Shown here piece after piece: positions 35,620 to 47,453 of a stretch of 64,000 nucleotides of DNA. The stretch is from Notospermus geniculatus (lineage: Eukaryota > Nemertea > Pilidiophora > Heteronemertea > Lineidae). Every line of letters starts with the position of its first letter. Positions within the stretch are counted from its first letter, which is position 1. The translations under genes and the position numbers were made by a program. The notes below the pieces were generated by a model, which was not told where the DNA came from, ran no database searches, and was given only the letters and a program-made list of their open reading frames with translations. The DNA lies in assembly GCA_002633025.1 (NCBI GenBank), contig NMRB01002509.1, positions 38,587-102,586 of the forward strand. The letters are read 5' to 3'.

Positions 35620-35705
35620 TGGGCAGGGTCCAATTGAAACTCACCGCAAATTTCAATGTTTCTACAGTGCGCCCCCTCTTTTCAGAAATCGTGGATCCGC
35701 CCCTG
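35620..35705. mobile_element. CAGGGGCGGATCC-family element, 86-bp remnant, ATAGG duplication
   Basis: ATAGG at 35615-35619 and 35706-35710. The right end GTGGATCCGCCCCTG is intact; the left end is degraded. Shares 'ctcaccgcaaatttcaatgt' with 12108-12268. Confidence 0.75.
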
Positions 35706-35710
35706 ATAGG

Positions 35711-36396
35711 GGACATCTGCCCTTCCCCCCACCCCACCCCATGATCCAGGCGTGTGGTAGGGCCTACCAGTCGAAAAAGTCTTGGCGCCCACATTACCTG
35801 GCGCCTTATGTAAATAACGATCAGAATAGAAAAGTTCGCCTTCCACTTGAGATGAAAACGAAACGACCGCGAATTTTTTTGTCCCCATCCCCTCGTCTAG
35901 CCACGGGAGGATCAAATTGCGCATTCTGTGTTGCTCCACTGGGCGCCAGAATGGAGCCAGCCGACTGCAGTGGGTGCTCAATTTACCATTTTACCAGCGA
36001 GCCCATACCTGCTATCAAATTGGCCAAAGCATAGGTTTGCCAATGCCCCATGTCAGTACATGGGGCCGAATTTCAAGTGCGGCGGTGGTTGAGAACCAGG
36101 TGTAACGTTTTTCAGTGTGGCCCGAGTGCCAGTGTGACATTACAATAGATTGACGGAAGCGGCGACGTGACAATGAGCGACACACAGAGAAACAGTGAGT
36201 CTGTTTCCCAGAGTGTTCCGAACAATGGGAAGCACACAGAAAAATGGCCACACTGACAGAAAAAGTTCACCTGCAAAACACTGGCGCCACCCAAATTATG
36301 ATTTAGACGATTTTCGATAATGCCACTAATTTCAGAGCCGCCAAATCCACCCTCTATTCAATTCCCAGAATGTCTGAAAAGGCGTACGCAAAGTTT
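35711..36396. other. Intergenic with one short inverted pair
   Basis: 'aggtgtaacgtttttcagtg' + 'tggcc' (36100) is roughly inverse to 'ggccacactgacagaaaaag' + 'ttcacct' (36246), perhaps a ~175-bp MITE. No gene. Confidence 0.5.
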
Positions 36397-36401
36397 TACC
36401 A

Positions 36402-36553
36402 CAGGGCCGTATATTAGCGGGGGGGGGGGGCAAGGGGCAGTTGACTCCCCCAGAGCCAACCAAACAAACGTGATTTTCATGCACATTTTGGGCAGAAAAG
36501 GCCTTCTGCCCCCCCTCCCCAGGACCAAAAAGCTAAATACCGGTACGGCCCTG
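36402..36553. mobile_element. CAGGGCCGTA-ended element, 5-bp duplication TACCA
   Basis: TACCA at 36397-36401 and 36554-36558; ends CAGGGCCGTATATTAGC and GGTACGGCCCTG. A second member appears at 37385-37534 in reverse. Same 5-bp duplication size as the CAGGGGCGGATCC family. Confidence 0.8.
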
Positions 36554-36569
36554 TACCACCACGTAATTG

Positions 36570-36636
36570 CAGTGTTTTTTCCGGCAAAAGTAGGACTTCA
36601 CTGTAGTGAAGGACAACTTTTGGCGGGAAAACAGTG
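36570..36636. mobile_element. 67-bp hairpin element, CAGTG ends
   Basis: 'cagtgttttttccggcaaaa' + 'gtaggacttcact' pairs with 'agtgaaggacaacttttggc' + 'gggaaaacactg'-like right arm. Confidence 0.7.
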
Positions 36637-37013
36637 CGTGCGCCTCTTGCAGACGACCAAACTTTTAAAATAGAAACAACGAAATGTTCTAATTCTATTC
36701 ATTCGCAAATATGATATAGCGGTGGGACAATGATCACCCAGCGCTGATATGCCACCCCCAAAGAAAATTGAGAAAATCAGACAAAGCGAAAAGACGGGGA
36801 CCTCGTGTTCTTGGTTGACAATGAGAGTGTGCAAGACGTGAGGGTGGGGCAGTCGCGACTGACTGACTAGCTACCTCCCGGCTTAGGCTCATGTCGCTTT
36901 TTAATTAGTGTTTTATTCATTTCATATTCAGCTGTCAATCAAGTGACACGCGAGTCATTGGTACGGTAACTCTATATTCAGCGTTGCCGTCATCTTTCGT
37001 TCGGGTAATGCCC

Positions 37014-37151
37014 GCTGTACACGATCAAATTTTTCATCCAATTTTCTGAACATGCTCATAAAAGCCCACATGCGGGTTTATACATTGAAGCCCAATAGGC
37101 CCGGAATCAGAATTTCCAAAAAATTGGATGAAAAATTTGATTGTGTACAGC
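37014..37151. mobile_element. ~138-bp hairpin element
   Basis: Left 'gctgtacacgatcaaatttt' + 'tcatccaattttctg' and right 'aaaattggatgaaaaatttg' + 'attgtgtacagc' are inverted. Confidence 0.8.
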
Positions 37152-37222
37152 CAAACGTAGACTGATCCTCTGTCCCCGAGCGAATATGAGGACAGCGAAG
37201 TAGGACGTCGGGTGATTTCCAG

Positions 37223-37534
37223 TGGCGGATCCGAGCACTAGCAAAAATTTTGGAAGGCATATAATCAGACCCCTGATTTTCAGTAAATAGAAAGTTCAAT
37301 TTGGCCTGCCCAGGTGCCAGGAAATCGCGTTTCCGGCACCTTTACCCCAAAATTTTCGGCGCTCAGGGAATGGGGTTTGCCCATTCCACCCCCCCCCNGC
37401 TAACGTTTGGGGTAAACAGCGGGGGCGGGGGGCAAGGGTGCAGTTAACCAAAAAACGTGATTTTCTTGCGGATTTTGGGCAAAAAACGGCAAAAAAAGGT
37501 CTTGTGCCCCCCCCCGGACCAATACGGCCCTGAA
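37223..37534. mobile_element. Nested remnants of two GGATCC/GGGCC element families
   Basis: Left end CAGTGGCGGATCCGAG belongs to the CAGGGGCGGATCC family. The right end ACGGCCCTG with 'ttttgggcaaaaaacggcaa' belongs to the 36402-36553 family (minus orientation). A single N at 37398 follows a C-run. Confidence 0.6.
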
Positions 37535-37768
37535 TAGAACACATTCTTGGCGAATTCCCGCATTGGCAGGCTACACAATCCTCAACTGTTAAAGTTATGC
37601 ATCTGTTTTAGGTCTGGCCCAACCTGCTCCAGGCCTTTCCACGCTGCACCGATGGCATGATTGTGCCGTTCTAAACATGAATGTATTACCGTGAACACTT
37701 TGGGATGAACCAATCGGGTGCAAAACCCGCACACGCAATACCTGTCCTCGTATCAGGTCAGTCTAGAA

Positions 37769-38700
37769 CCGACCGAACTACTGCTGCCACCTTCCGAAAA
37801 AAGTTTGAACTAAACATCTTGCCCAGTTAGATTGGTTTCTATCTTTGCCGTTCCACATCAGTGGCGCGCCTGTCCGTTCGAATTACGAATTACAAACTTT
37901 ACAACCTGAAACTCTAGAAAAGAGTCTTTTCTAGAGTTTCAGATTGTAAAGTTCCAGCCTGAAGAAGACCCCGGTTGGGGTAGAAAATTCGCAAATATTC
38001 TGGAAATTGACTTACTTTATCATTTGTGTGTCGATTTTTGTGCTCGCCTTCTCTTTGGACTAACATTTGGTTCATATTATTCTGTCTGCTCTTGGCACAT
38101 TATTTCCAACACAGTTATGAGGGAGTTTGAAAGAACCTAATCTAAATTCAGACATTGCTTGCCTTAAAGCTTGGAGGGACTTCCAATGTTAAAGCATCAA
38201 TGTCCTTTTTGTATTTGGCCCTTAATAATTTCCATGTTATACCTCAATTTTAATGGCCTTTAATAATTCTGTCTAAACACTTTAAGTGTCTAAACACGTT
38301 TAGATGGAATTATACAATATTATAATATAAAGCTAAAATGCCCCTTGACTTTGCCCCTTGGCAAAGTCATAAAGGGGCATTTTTATAAAGGGGCAGTCAT
38401 AAAGGGGCATTTTAGCTTAAAAGGGGCATTTTAAATTAAAATTTCCATATTGAAGCACTGCAACATTAAAAGTCACAAAAAAAAATGTAAGCTACATGCA
38501 TTTTAGTAAAAATCAATTTTATTGAATTTAAAACAATTATAAACAAAATATACAAAGTTGATTATTTATATCATATTACATCTTGTACATATTTATACTT
38601 GTTGATATAAATACAATGACATCATAATATGATTACATGATTAACTCCGTAATACCTAGTAGTAATTGTTATTAAGTGGAAAATCTATGATTGTTTTCAA
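37769..38700. repeat. Local duplication, copy 1, ending at an N
   Basis: Matches 38871-39657 with about 3% difference plus a ~160-bp stretch (about 38098-38258) missing from copy 2. Contains a 27-bp-arm palindrome (37897-37953), an 'agcctgaagaagaccccggt' + 'tggggt' motif and a 'cccctt…aaggggc' hairpin. The match stops at base 38700, and N is 38701. Confidence 0.9.
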
Positions 38701-38701
38701 N

Positions 38702-38728
38702 GAACTACTTTTACCGCGGAAGTAGTTC
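38702..38728. repeat. 9-bp-arm hairpin right after the N
   Basis: GAACTACTT … AAGTAGTTC around 'ttaccgcgg'. It begins the ~170-bp unique spacer between the two duplicate copies. Confidence 0.7.
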
Positions 38729-38870
38729 TTCCACACCGGCGCTGTGAGGCGCGACGCATCACATAACCCTACGCAAAATGGCGGATTTGACTGTTGTTCG
38801 TCAGGGTCACAAACCGACGCAACGTCACCAGGTTTTTGGGAGGCTTGTGCCCTGTTGTTCAGGTTGGAAC

Positions 38871-39657
38871 GGACCGAACTACTGCTGCCACCTTCCGAAA
38901 AAAGTTTGAACTAAGCATCTTGCCCAGTTAGATTGGTTTCTATCTTTGCCGTTCCACATCAGTGGCGCTCCTGTCCGTTCGAATTACGAATTACAAACTT
39001 TACAATCTGAAACTCTAGAAAAGAGTCTTTTCTAGAGTTTCAGATTGTAAAGTTCCAGCCTGAAGAAGACCCCGGTTGGGGTAGAAAATTCGCAAATATT
39101 CTGGAAATTGACTTATCATTTGTGTGTCGATTTTTGTGCTCGCCTTCTCTTTGGACTAACATGTGGTTCATATTATTCTGTCTGCTCTTGGCATATTAGC
39201 CTTTAATAATTCTGTCTAAACACTTTAAGTGTCTAAACATGTTTAGACAGAATTATTCAAGGGCATATATTATAATATAAAGCTAAAATGCCCCTTTATG
39301 ACTTTGCCCTTAGGGGCAAAGTCATAAAGGGGCATTTTTATAAAGGGGCAAAGTCATAAAGGGGCATTTTAGCTTAAAAGGGGCATTTTAAATTAAAATT
39401 TCCATATTGAAGCACTGCAACATTAGAAGTCACGGAAAAAAAATGTAAGCTACATGCACTTAGTAAAAATCAATTTTATTGAATTTAAAACAATTATAAA
39501 CAAAATATACAAAGTTGATTATTTATATCATATTACATCTTGTACATATTTATACTTGTTGATATAAATACAATGACATCATAATATGATTACATGATTA
39601 ACTCCGTAATACCTAGTAGTAATTGTTATTAAGTGGAAAATCTATGATTGTTTTCAA
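38871..39657. repeat. Local duplication, copy 2
   Basis: Contains a perfect palindrome 'aactttacaatctgaaactc' + 'tagaaaaga' / inverse (38996-39054), another 'ttctgtctaaacacttt…' hairpin (39205-39255) and a 'tatgacttt' hairpin (39290-39336). At the point where copy 1 meets the N, this copy runs on into 'gtcagatctc'. Confidence 0.9.
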
Positions 39658-39862
39658 GTCAGATCTCTTTTTAATACAACATGGTGGCCGAAAAAACTCA
39701 CATAGGTTTACCTCCACCACCCTCAGTCCCAAACCACTGGTATGAATGGATAGAAAAAATTTTTCGGAGAAAAATGACACCAAGATGCCTTGATTATTTA
39801 TACTGATTCGGTCCAGTACTTTAGCTGCAGAGCCATTTTATCCAGCAAACTATTAAACTTAA

Positions 39863-40140
39863 AGAAAAGTTTGGGTTTATAGTCTGATATCAATAACGGA
39901 AGAGGTTCTCATCCGACTTTACACTTTAATCCCAGTCTGTCCTGAAATTTTTCAGTAGGACTCAGATGAGCTGTCTATTCAGCGCTCACAATGACCATTT
40001 CCAACCGGTACCCATTTATACACCTGGGTGGAAAGAGGCCAGTCAGTGAGGCAAAGAGACTTGCCCAAAGTCTCACGCCACAGTGGGATTCGAACCCGGG
40101 ACCCTCTGACCGCCCCGCTAGTGGCATGATTCCGGCCTCA
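39863..40140 (-). mobile_element. SINE family B, minus strand
   Basis: Inverse of 45051-45325. The tRNA-like head is at the right end (GGGTTCGAATCCC on the minus strand near 40090) and the 'aaagtttgggtttatagtct' tail at the left. Confidence 0.88.
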
Positions 40141-40145
40141 ACTTA

Positions 40146-40629
40146 GGCCACATAAAATAAATAACTTGTTTCTCATCAGAACATTGGTGAAGGTAAGGTC
40201 CGTCAGGGCAATTTATATTTTATATTTTATATTTAAATTTCTAGCAATTTTACGGAGAAAGATAGACCAGGGCAATTTATAATTTTCTTCTTGAAGAAAA
40301 TGTACATCAAAGTGCAACAGTTTGGGGTCATGAAGGTCGGCCCGGGAATAGGGAGACCACACACACGTGGCAAATTTAGGCCTGTCACAACTGTTTACAA
40401 CCTGTCAGTGTCAGGTTGCCAGAAGTGACTTTTTACACATCATGCTGTCCTGGAAAATGAGTGTTTTTTTATCTTTGAAAATACAAATTTTTATTCAGCT
40501 GTGTTTTTTTTGTCAGGCTAGCCCATTTATAATTTATATTTTGAAAATATAAAATATAAAAAAATATCCACCCGGCACGAAAAATCCGTCCGGCCGCTGA
40601 TGAGAAACAAGTAATTTTTTTATGTGGCC
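40146..40629. mobile_element. GGCC-ended TIR element, TTA duplication
   Basis: TTA at 40143-40145 and 40630-40632; ends GGCCACATAAAATAAATAAC and its complement, with arms through 'ttgtttctcatcag'. AT-rich 'tatattttatattt' runs inside. Resembles 16685-17154. Confidence 0.82.
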
Positions 40630-40632
40630 TTA

Positions 40633-41146
40633 CCTTTACAAAATAGGATCTGGAGCTCGAACTACTGGACCAAATTTGGATATCTTGGTGTCTTCTTTCT
40701 TCTAAAAAGATTTTCCATCCATTGCTATCAGCATTTTTGTCTCCATGGGCAGTGGAAGTAGGCCTACACTTGTACATTTTTTTGGCCACCCTGTATAGCC
40801 CTGCAATGGTAGAAGGCAGTAACCAGCAATCAGGGGGATGATAGGCGACTAAAGTAACAGCTGGATTGTACACTCTCCATTACACTGTGGTGTGAAGTAC
40901 AGCTGTTTCTTCAATTAAATATACTCCCACTCTGATCAACTTGTCCAGAGGAAATTACATGCAACACGGCGGTTCTATTTGGAGACAACCCTCCTAAAAT
41001 TTATAGATGAAGAAGGCGACTTTATATACTGAAGATTCTTGCAAATAAGCAACACAGTAAACACACGGATCAACATCCTGAGGTAATCAGGGTTTTTTTA
41101 GTGCTTGATGAGCAAGCGCTGAGAACCCCACATCACCCCAACTGGT
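40633..41146. other. Intergenic, nothing recognised
   Basis: No gene or repeat supported. Confidence 0.5.
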
Positions 41147-41250
41147 GCCCGTTTGCATAAAGGTGGAATAAGCTTATTCCAGGTAGAACTTCACTTTATA
41201 ACGTTAAGTTATAGCTGGAATAAGCTTATTCCATGTTTATGCATACGGGC
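41147..41250. mobile_element. 104-bp hairpin element
   Basis: 'gcccgtttgcataaaggtgg' + 'aataagcttattcc' pairs with 'ggaataagcttattccatgt' + 'ttatgcatacgggc'. Confidence 0.85.
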
Positions 41251-41598
41251 CCAGGAGTAACCCACATATCTGTTTGCAACAAGCTGCTGAGAGGAAATTC
41301 CAAGTCCCGACTTATATTATGCTGACTCAGCATTTTTAATTCACAAATTCTTGATGAGATTTTGTCAACATTTTTATGCAGAACGGGGAAAAAAACAAGG
41401 AAACAAAGTAACAAACAGCACCAGAAATTTACACATCTTAACTGATAGCGCAGAACTGAACGAAACAATTCTTCTAACAACAGAACACTGATGATGAAAC
41501 TTAGTCCAGACTGCAACAACTGGATGGAGCTCCAGAGTAGCCTTGGGGGCAACTCCTGCACCCTCGGGCGAAGCTCTTGCTCCCTTGAGTACAGCTCC

Positions 41599-41706
41599 AG
41601 GGTCCATTCATAAACATACCGGTACTTAAGTAAAAGTGTCAAACTTATCTTGTTGAACAAAGGAGTGTCACACTTAGACTTATTAAGTACTTTTATGAAT
41701 ATGGGT
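41599..41706. mobile_element. ~107-bp hairpin element, unbroken copy
   Basis: 'ggtccattcataaacatacc' … 'tacttttatgaatatgggtc'. Same family as the split copy 57421-58070. Confidence 0.8.
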
Positions 41707-42215
41707 CCTGCACCTCTGAATACAGCTCATGCACCCTTGAATACTGTGCCTGTGCCCTAAAGCAGCTCCTGTGCCCTTGAGTACAGCTCGTGTAGCCTTA
41801 AGTACAACTCCTGTACCGGTACCCCCATGAATACAGCCCTGCACCCATGAATACAGCCCTGCACGCTTGAATACAGCTCTTGCACCCTTAATACAACCGT
41901 GCGCCCAGAATACAGCTCTTGCACCCTTGAATACAGTCTTGCACCCTTGAATACAACCCTGCACCCAAAATACAGCCCTGCACTCATGAATACAGCTCTT
42001 GCACCCTTGAGTGCAGCTCCTGCACCCATGAATACAGCTCTGCACCCACGAATACAGCCCTGCACCCATGAATAACAGCCCTGCACCCATGAATACAGCC
42101 CTGCACCCATGAATACAGCCCTGCACCCATAAATACAGCTCTTGAACTCTTGAGTCCAGCTCCTGCATCCTTGATTGCAGCTCCTGCACCCTTGAATACA
42201 GCTCTTACAAATGTA
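41707..42215. repeat. ~20/30-bp minisatellite (cctgcacccatgaatacagc)
   Basis: About 22 copies of 'ctgcacccatgaatacagcc' with variants 'cttgcacccttgaatacagc'. Minus-strand frames up to 168 codons (YSWVQGCIHG-like) come from the repeat. Confidence 0.93.
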
Positions 42216-43005
42216 CTCGTTCGAAATCTCATTGTACCATTTTGTTTAATTGTACTTTTTCAGCCAATCTACATACTTAATTGGCAAAATAAAAAATACA
42301 TGTAAAAAAGAAAAAAATTCAGAGCTTACTTTTTTACATCTGACCATATATGCATTCTTAGCAATCAGAAACCAAAATCAAGAAACTTTGTTTTGAATCT
42401 CGTCCACACTTGTCATTTGGCATGGAAGGACCAGTGCTACACTTCATTTGTATGACATCCATTACACTTTAACTTGGGAAAACTTTGGGTCTGAGGCCAA
42501 TACTGTAGATCACGCTGAAAGCTTGAACACCAAGGCCTAACTGCCTACCGGTAACACAAAAAGAGCTTCCACACCACATTCAAATTCTAATTCTTCCATG
42601 TATATTTTTGTCAGTAAAAGCACAAATTTTTGACCAATCAGCAAGCACATTGCCATGTTGCACAGACAGCGCTGGCCTTCTCATCAGTATCACTATCAGC
42701 AAAACAGCAATATTACATGCCCATCATACAAATCATGATGATGGATGCATCAACATAAAACTAATGCATTACATCCCACACACAAAATTTGCCAACATTT
42801 TAAAAATCCAGTGGCAAGGAATTTTTTACGACTAGCCAGAGGTTAACTTCTCTGTCGCGTCCAATACTCATTGGTATAATAACAATTTGAATCAATCCAA
42901 AATACAGTCAAGTGACCGCCGCAAATTGACTTAACATCAAGAGTATTCTTGAAATATCCCAGAGAAAAATAAAATGGCAAGTTTCAGTCAACCAGAGTGC
43001 TTAGT
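42216..43005. other. Intergenic, nothing recognised
   Basis: No gene or repeat supported. Confidence 0.5.
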
Positions 43006-43009
43006 TTAA

Positions 43010-43724
43010 AGTGATCCTAAACCGCCGAGGCGAGCGAGACAGCCTCGTTTTCATTTTCCCGCGCTACGCCAGTATGAATGAGCGCCTGTCGATCATCACG
43101 TCACGTGATCACTATGGAATTTACTACGCGATCACTGATTGGGCAAGTTCTGAATGAGTGACAGCTGATTGTCAGAACAACATGGATGCCACCAGTTCAC
43201 CGAGTCGAGATTTCTCCTCGATTCAGGGGAGTTTTAGAGGATACATTCACGCCTAAGAGCATGAAGAGTGTTCAATCCGACACGAGTGACACCATTGATG
43301 ACGATGTCAGCCGGTATGCCAGGCAAGTTGGTCTTTTCTCGGAAGGAGCCCCAGAATTCGCTGACGTTACACCGGCACGGCGGCGAGATCCGCAGTCCGG
43401 CAATATGTTAATGATGCCATACATACAAACAACCTCCTCATCGTCTTAAAACGGAGTTCTTTCTTTATTATGAGCCACTTCGATAATGTCTGTGGACAAT
43501 CCACAGCTGCTGGTCGGCATTTGCTACCTTTTAAGGCCGCCCTTTCCCTTCTTTCACTTCTTGCTTCGGCATCCTGTCTGCTGCGCGGTTTGCACGATTG
43601 ACAAACTCAGTGAAGGTAGCGTACTGCGCATGCTCAGAAGCCAGGAGCGGAAATCGGAAGTTCCATTTTCGTGGGCGGTGAAAATGATCGGGTGCCAACT
43701 TTTGCTTGGCGGTTTAGGACCACT
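43010..43724. mobile_element. 715-bp TTAA-flanked element with CpG-rich body and an 88-codon ORF
   Basis: TTAA at 43006-43009 and 43725-43728; ends AGTGATCCTAAACCGCC and GGCGGTTTAGGACCACT. The body has a CACGTGATC motif and a 'ctgattgggcaag' CCAAT-type box. An ATG at 43186 opens a frame to 43449 (charged, ending TTSSSS); a second ATG at 43182 is in another frame. TTAA duplications occur in piggyBac and Kolobok. The ORF resembles no transposase domain I know. It may be the 5' exon of an internally deleted element. Confidence 0.75.
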
Positions 43725-43779
43725 TTAAGAGTATGAAGGAGGTATCGGATTGTCAGTTCCTCAAATAAAACGACTACAT

Positions 43780-44330
43780 AAATGTGATTCATACAAATCA
43801 TTTGTCATTTAAATGAATCATTTGTGATTCATACAAATCATTTGTGATTTAAACAAATCATTTTTGACTTATACAAATCATTGGTGATTTATACAAATCA
43901 TTTGTGATCTATACAAATCATTTGTGATTTATACAAATTATTTGTGATTCATACAAATCATTTGTGATTCACACAAATCATTTTGTGGTTTATACAAATC
44001 ATTTGTGATTATACAAATCATTTGTGATTCATGCAAATCATTTAATAGTGATTCATACAACTCATTCATGACTTATACAAATCATTAATAATTTATACAG
44101 ATCATCTGTGCTTTATACAAATCACTTGTGATTCATACAAATCATTTGTGATTCACACAAACCATTTGTGATTCACACAAATCATTTGTGGTTTATACAA
44201 ATCATTCGTGATTATACAAATCATTTGTGATTCATACAAATCATCGGTGATTTACCACTATTCAAATCATTCATGACTTATACATCTCCTGACTTATACA
44301 TCTCCTGACCTAGACAATTCGTACAAATCC
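43780..44330. repeat. 20-bp minisatellite, about 25 copies
   Basis: Unit 'tttgtgattcatacaaatca', with variants. Each unit is itself partly palindromic (tgattcatacaaatca). Confidence 0.95.
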
Positions 44331-44716
44331 TGGCTGACTTATTAAAACAAGAGATTCAACAATGTCATAAAAATTGTGACTGGATTTATATACCTGCAGT
44401 TTATATAGTGACATTAATTCACATCAAGACTATGATTTCTTCGGCTTAAAAGACACAATGTTCCAGGTCGTCATATAGTTTTTCTATATACAGATGCAAA
44501 TCTGGACATATACATTGTTAAAGGCACTTGCAGCCAAATCAGGCACATACCCTCAAGGTAAAGACACCCCTAGTTTCAGATTTTCTTTACTTGTATCTCC
44601 TTTATATGTGACCCCTCGTATAACATAAAACTGTTTGGGTTCGGAGATTGTTTGGACTACTCGCAGGGTACTGATGGACGCCTCGTTTAACATAGGCCAT
44701 TGAACCATCTTTTTTG
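44331..44716. other. Intergenic, nothing recognised
   Basis: No gene or repeat supported. Confidence 0.5.
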
Positions 44717-45050
44717 AAGATGGGGATTTGGCCTAGTGGTTAAGGCGTGCTGCCCCTTAGTGCTGGCGATTGATGCCTCATGCGAGGGTCCGTGGGTTCG
44801 AATCTGGTAGGAAGCAATGTCTTTCACCTTAGAAATCCGATTTCTATTTCACATTCCTAGTTTCAGATTTAAGGGCCTTGATTCTCATCCTCCCCAGCAG
44901 GGGTTTTTTACCTTGTTCCTCTTCATCCACGCCGAGTGTATGAAGGGGAGCAAGAGCAAAGCCCTGCTGTGGGAGGATGTTGACTCTGCACCAGAGCAGA
45001 GACCAAGGCACAGCAATTTTAACCATTTCAGTGCTGGCTAAACCCTGCGG
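44717..45050 (+). mobile_element. tRNA-headed SINE-like segment with a long variable arm
   Basis: 'ggatttggcctagtggttaa' + 'ggcgtgctgcc' and 'gtgggttcgaatctggtagg' have A- and B-box-like parts, with extra bases between, as in Leu/Ser-type tRNAs. Acceptor ends pair poorly. Interrupted at the right by the SINE at 45051. Confidence 0.5.
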
Positions 45051-45325
45051 GGAGCCACGGTGGTGTAGTGGTTCGGGTCTCCGACTAGTGGTCAGAGGGT
45101 CCCGGGTTCGAATCCTACTGTGGCGTGAGACTTTGGGCAAGTCTCTTTGCCTCAATGGCCTCTGTCCACCCAGGTGGATAAATGGGTACTGGTCAGAAAT
45201 GCTCAGATTGTAATGCTGAATGAGCAGCTCATCTGAAAGGCTTCAGGATAGACTGGGGTTAAAGTGTAAAATCGGATGACACCTCTACCGTAGTTGATAT
45301 CAGACTATAAACCCAAACTTTAACT
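45051..45325 (+). mobile_element. SINE family B, full-length copy
   Basis: tRNA-like head 45051-45124 (GTGGTGTAGTGG A box, GGGTTCGAATCC B box, AGT near the anticodon position), then 'gagactttgggcaagtctct', 'ccacccaggtggataaatgg' and the tail 'gactataaacccaaacttta'. Confidence 0.9.
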
Positions 45326-45886
45326 TTAATTCAAGTTGCAAAAGGGCTGAGTAAAAAATATCCCAAGACGGAAAGGCTCCGAGTCTCAAACTAGGGGTGT
45401 CCCTACTTCAGGGTTAAAGAGGTGACCTGGACAAAATGTCAACGAGAAGAATCTGATGCAGATCCTTAAAATACAGCCTCTCTGAGAGAGGGGACCATCT
45501 CAAGACACAACGAGGCCATCAGAGACGAAGTACATGTAAATCCTATCGGAAGGAAGGATTTTTGGGCACAGTATCACAGCAAGTTTCTATGCGTTTCTGT
45601 CCATTTCGTACTTGTAAATTACTGTATCATAAATTATGCTTAAGTTTTTTGACTTTTCCAACATTCTGAATTCAGCGTCAAGCAATTTTTGAGATGACCC
45701 CTAAAACCCAAGTTAACCCATTCAAGGTGATGAGAGACAAGTCCACCACCCACAGAAATACCATGCACAGAGCAGCATCAAACACCGTGACTATCTTCAC
45801 ATAATTAGCGTAACTATGGCTTTTTTGTAAAATTTTGGAAGCACAAAAAATAAGACTGACCGCTAGACGGTTAAATCACATGTCAT
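45326..45886. other. Intergenic, nothing recognised
   Basis: No gene or repeat supported. Confidence 0.5.
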
Positions 45887-46013
45887 TGGCTGGTGTTCAT
45901 AAAAGTTAGCAAATGCTTTAACTTAAGATTTGCACAGCGAGGTCCAATGTAAATGTACTACAAAACTTGAAGTGAAAGCATTTGCTACATGTAGCTTTTA
46001 TGAATATCAGCCA
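45887..46013. mobile_element. 127-bp hairpin element
   Basis: 'tggctggtgttcataaaagt' … 'cttttatgaatatcagcca' with the inner core 'agcaaatgctttaactt' shared with 14454-14572. Confidence 0.82.
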
Positions 46014-46346
46014 CTATTTTAACTTTCATTAGGTTAAAATTTTCATGCAAAGATAGGCGGTAATTTCTTCCGAAACTATTCACATATCATAAAGGAAACG
46101 ATAGGCCTACATTCAGCAATGCTAAAAGATCAACTGCTGAAAAATGCTGGATTGATGAACTGGAAGAAACCCTGATAATATCAGTACTGCGTCCCTTGTT
46201 CTGTTTTATTTAAAACTCCTTGAAATGGCGAACATGAACCAATTTTTGAGAACAATCAAATTGGTGACAGCAATCAACAATCGGAATGAGAATCATTACC
46301 AAATTCACCACCAGGTGGCTCATTCCTGACCTGATTGAAAACAGTT
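46014..46346. other. Intergenic, nothing recognised
   Basis: No gene or repeat supported. Confidence 0.5.
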
Positions 46347-46350
46347 TTAA

Positions 46351-46730
46351 CCCTTTCACTGCCAGTGTTTTTTCCATCAATTTGGGCTGAAAAGGATCTA
46401 AACCTATCAAATACGTGTGGCGGTCTAGGAAAACCCGGCGGATGTCACATTTGAGGAAAGTGTTAATGGCCTTGGTGAACCCACACCTTCCAATCGCTGA
46501 AATGTACTTCGTAACAGGTAAACAGTAGCAGATCAATGCACAGGCAATCTGACAGCCCTTGTTGATCATTCAGTGACATCCGCCGGGTTTTCCTCGCCCG
46601 CCACACATATGTAATCATTGGAAAGTTCTAGTACTTTCCGATGAATACCTATGTGGCAGGGTACCTGTTATCTTTCAAGATTATGTAATTTTTTTAAAAT
46701 TCATGATGATGCCGCTGGCAGTGGAGGGGT
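46351..46730. mobile_element. piggyBac-like MITE
   Basis: TTAA at 46347-46350 and 46731-46734; ends CCCTTTCACTGCCAG and CTGGCAGTGGAGGGG(T). Inner 'cgtgtggcgg…ccggcggatgtcac' and 'gtgacatccgccgggttttc' are inverted. Related to 26502-26786. Confidence 0.75.
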
Positions 46731-46997
46731 TTAAAACATCATGTGGAAAGTATGTAGAAGCCAAACTATGACTAGCTGCTCCTGAAGTCAATGCCAAGGA
46801 GAAATTGCATACGTTTTGTAAATACTTTTTTATATTCTTCAAATATCAGGCATTGCCTTGATGAACGTGACCTGTTCTGAGAAAACCAGGCAAAAGTCAC
46901 CCAGGGGTATAAGTAATGTCGTCTCCGATATTCGCAAATTTTCGGCCCCAACTGGGGTTTTCCTCAGGCACTTTTGAGTAAAAATCCCAGACGTGAA

Positions 46998-47453
46998 TGA
47001 GCTCAGTTGCTATCGATGTATGCGTTCCGCGCACATCAGTTACGACAGGTCATTGCGGCAACAAGTGGCACAATCCAGTCTTCAATCTGGAGTGCGCACA
47101 TCGGACAGGCAATGGTACTGAATGCTACACGGAAATTGCCGATGTCTACTCGGGAGTAGTGATAAACATTCATGTGACCAGGTGTGCTCCACAAACGAGG
47201 AAATTCATTGCCAGCGCACGTACATCAGTAGCGACTGAAGACAACTAGAAGCAACCGTTGGCAACGAGCAGAACATGAGCAACTGGCAGGAACTAGCGGC
47301 AACGGTCGGCAATAGCGTTGCCCCACCGGTGCACGTACATCGGTCTGTTTGAGTATCTGATTGCTGCCAGTTCCAGGTAGTTGACAACAGTTGCCGGAAA
47401 CGCCATTGCCCGTAGTTGCTTCCAGTCGCAAGGCCGATGTATGCTATGCTTTA
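46998..47453. mobile_element. 'gcgactg' family element, second long copy
   Basis: Matches 15150-15655. Ends a few hundred bases short of the ERC 3' end. Preceded at about 46935-46975 by the 'ggccccaactggggttttcc' + 'tcagg' motif that also appears, inverted, in the 37769 and 38871 repeats. Confidence 0.75.

Noticed and set aside
41683-42232. Overlapping minus-strand ORFs rich in YSWVQGCIHG
   Set aside because: Products of the 41707-42215 minisatellite; three frames are open at once, which is typical of repeats.
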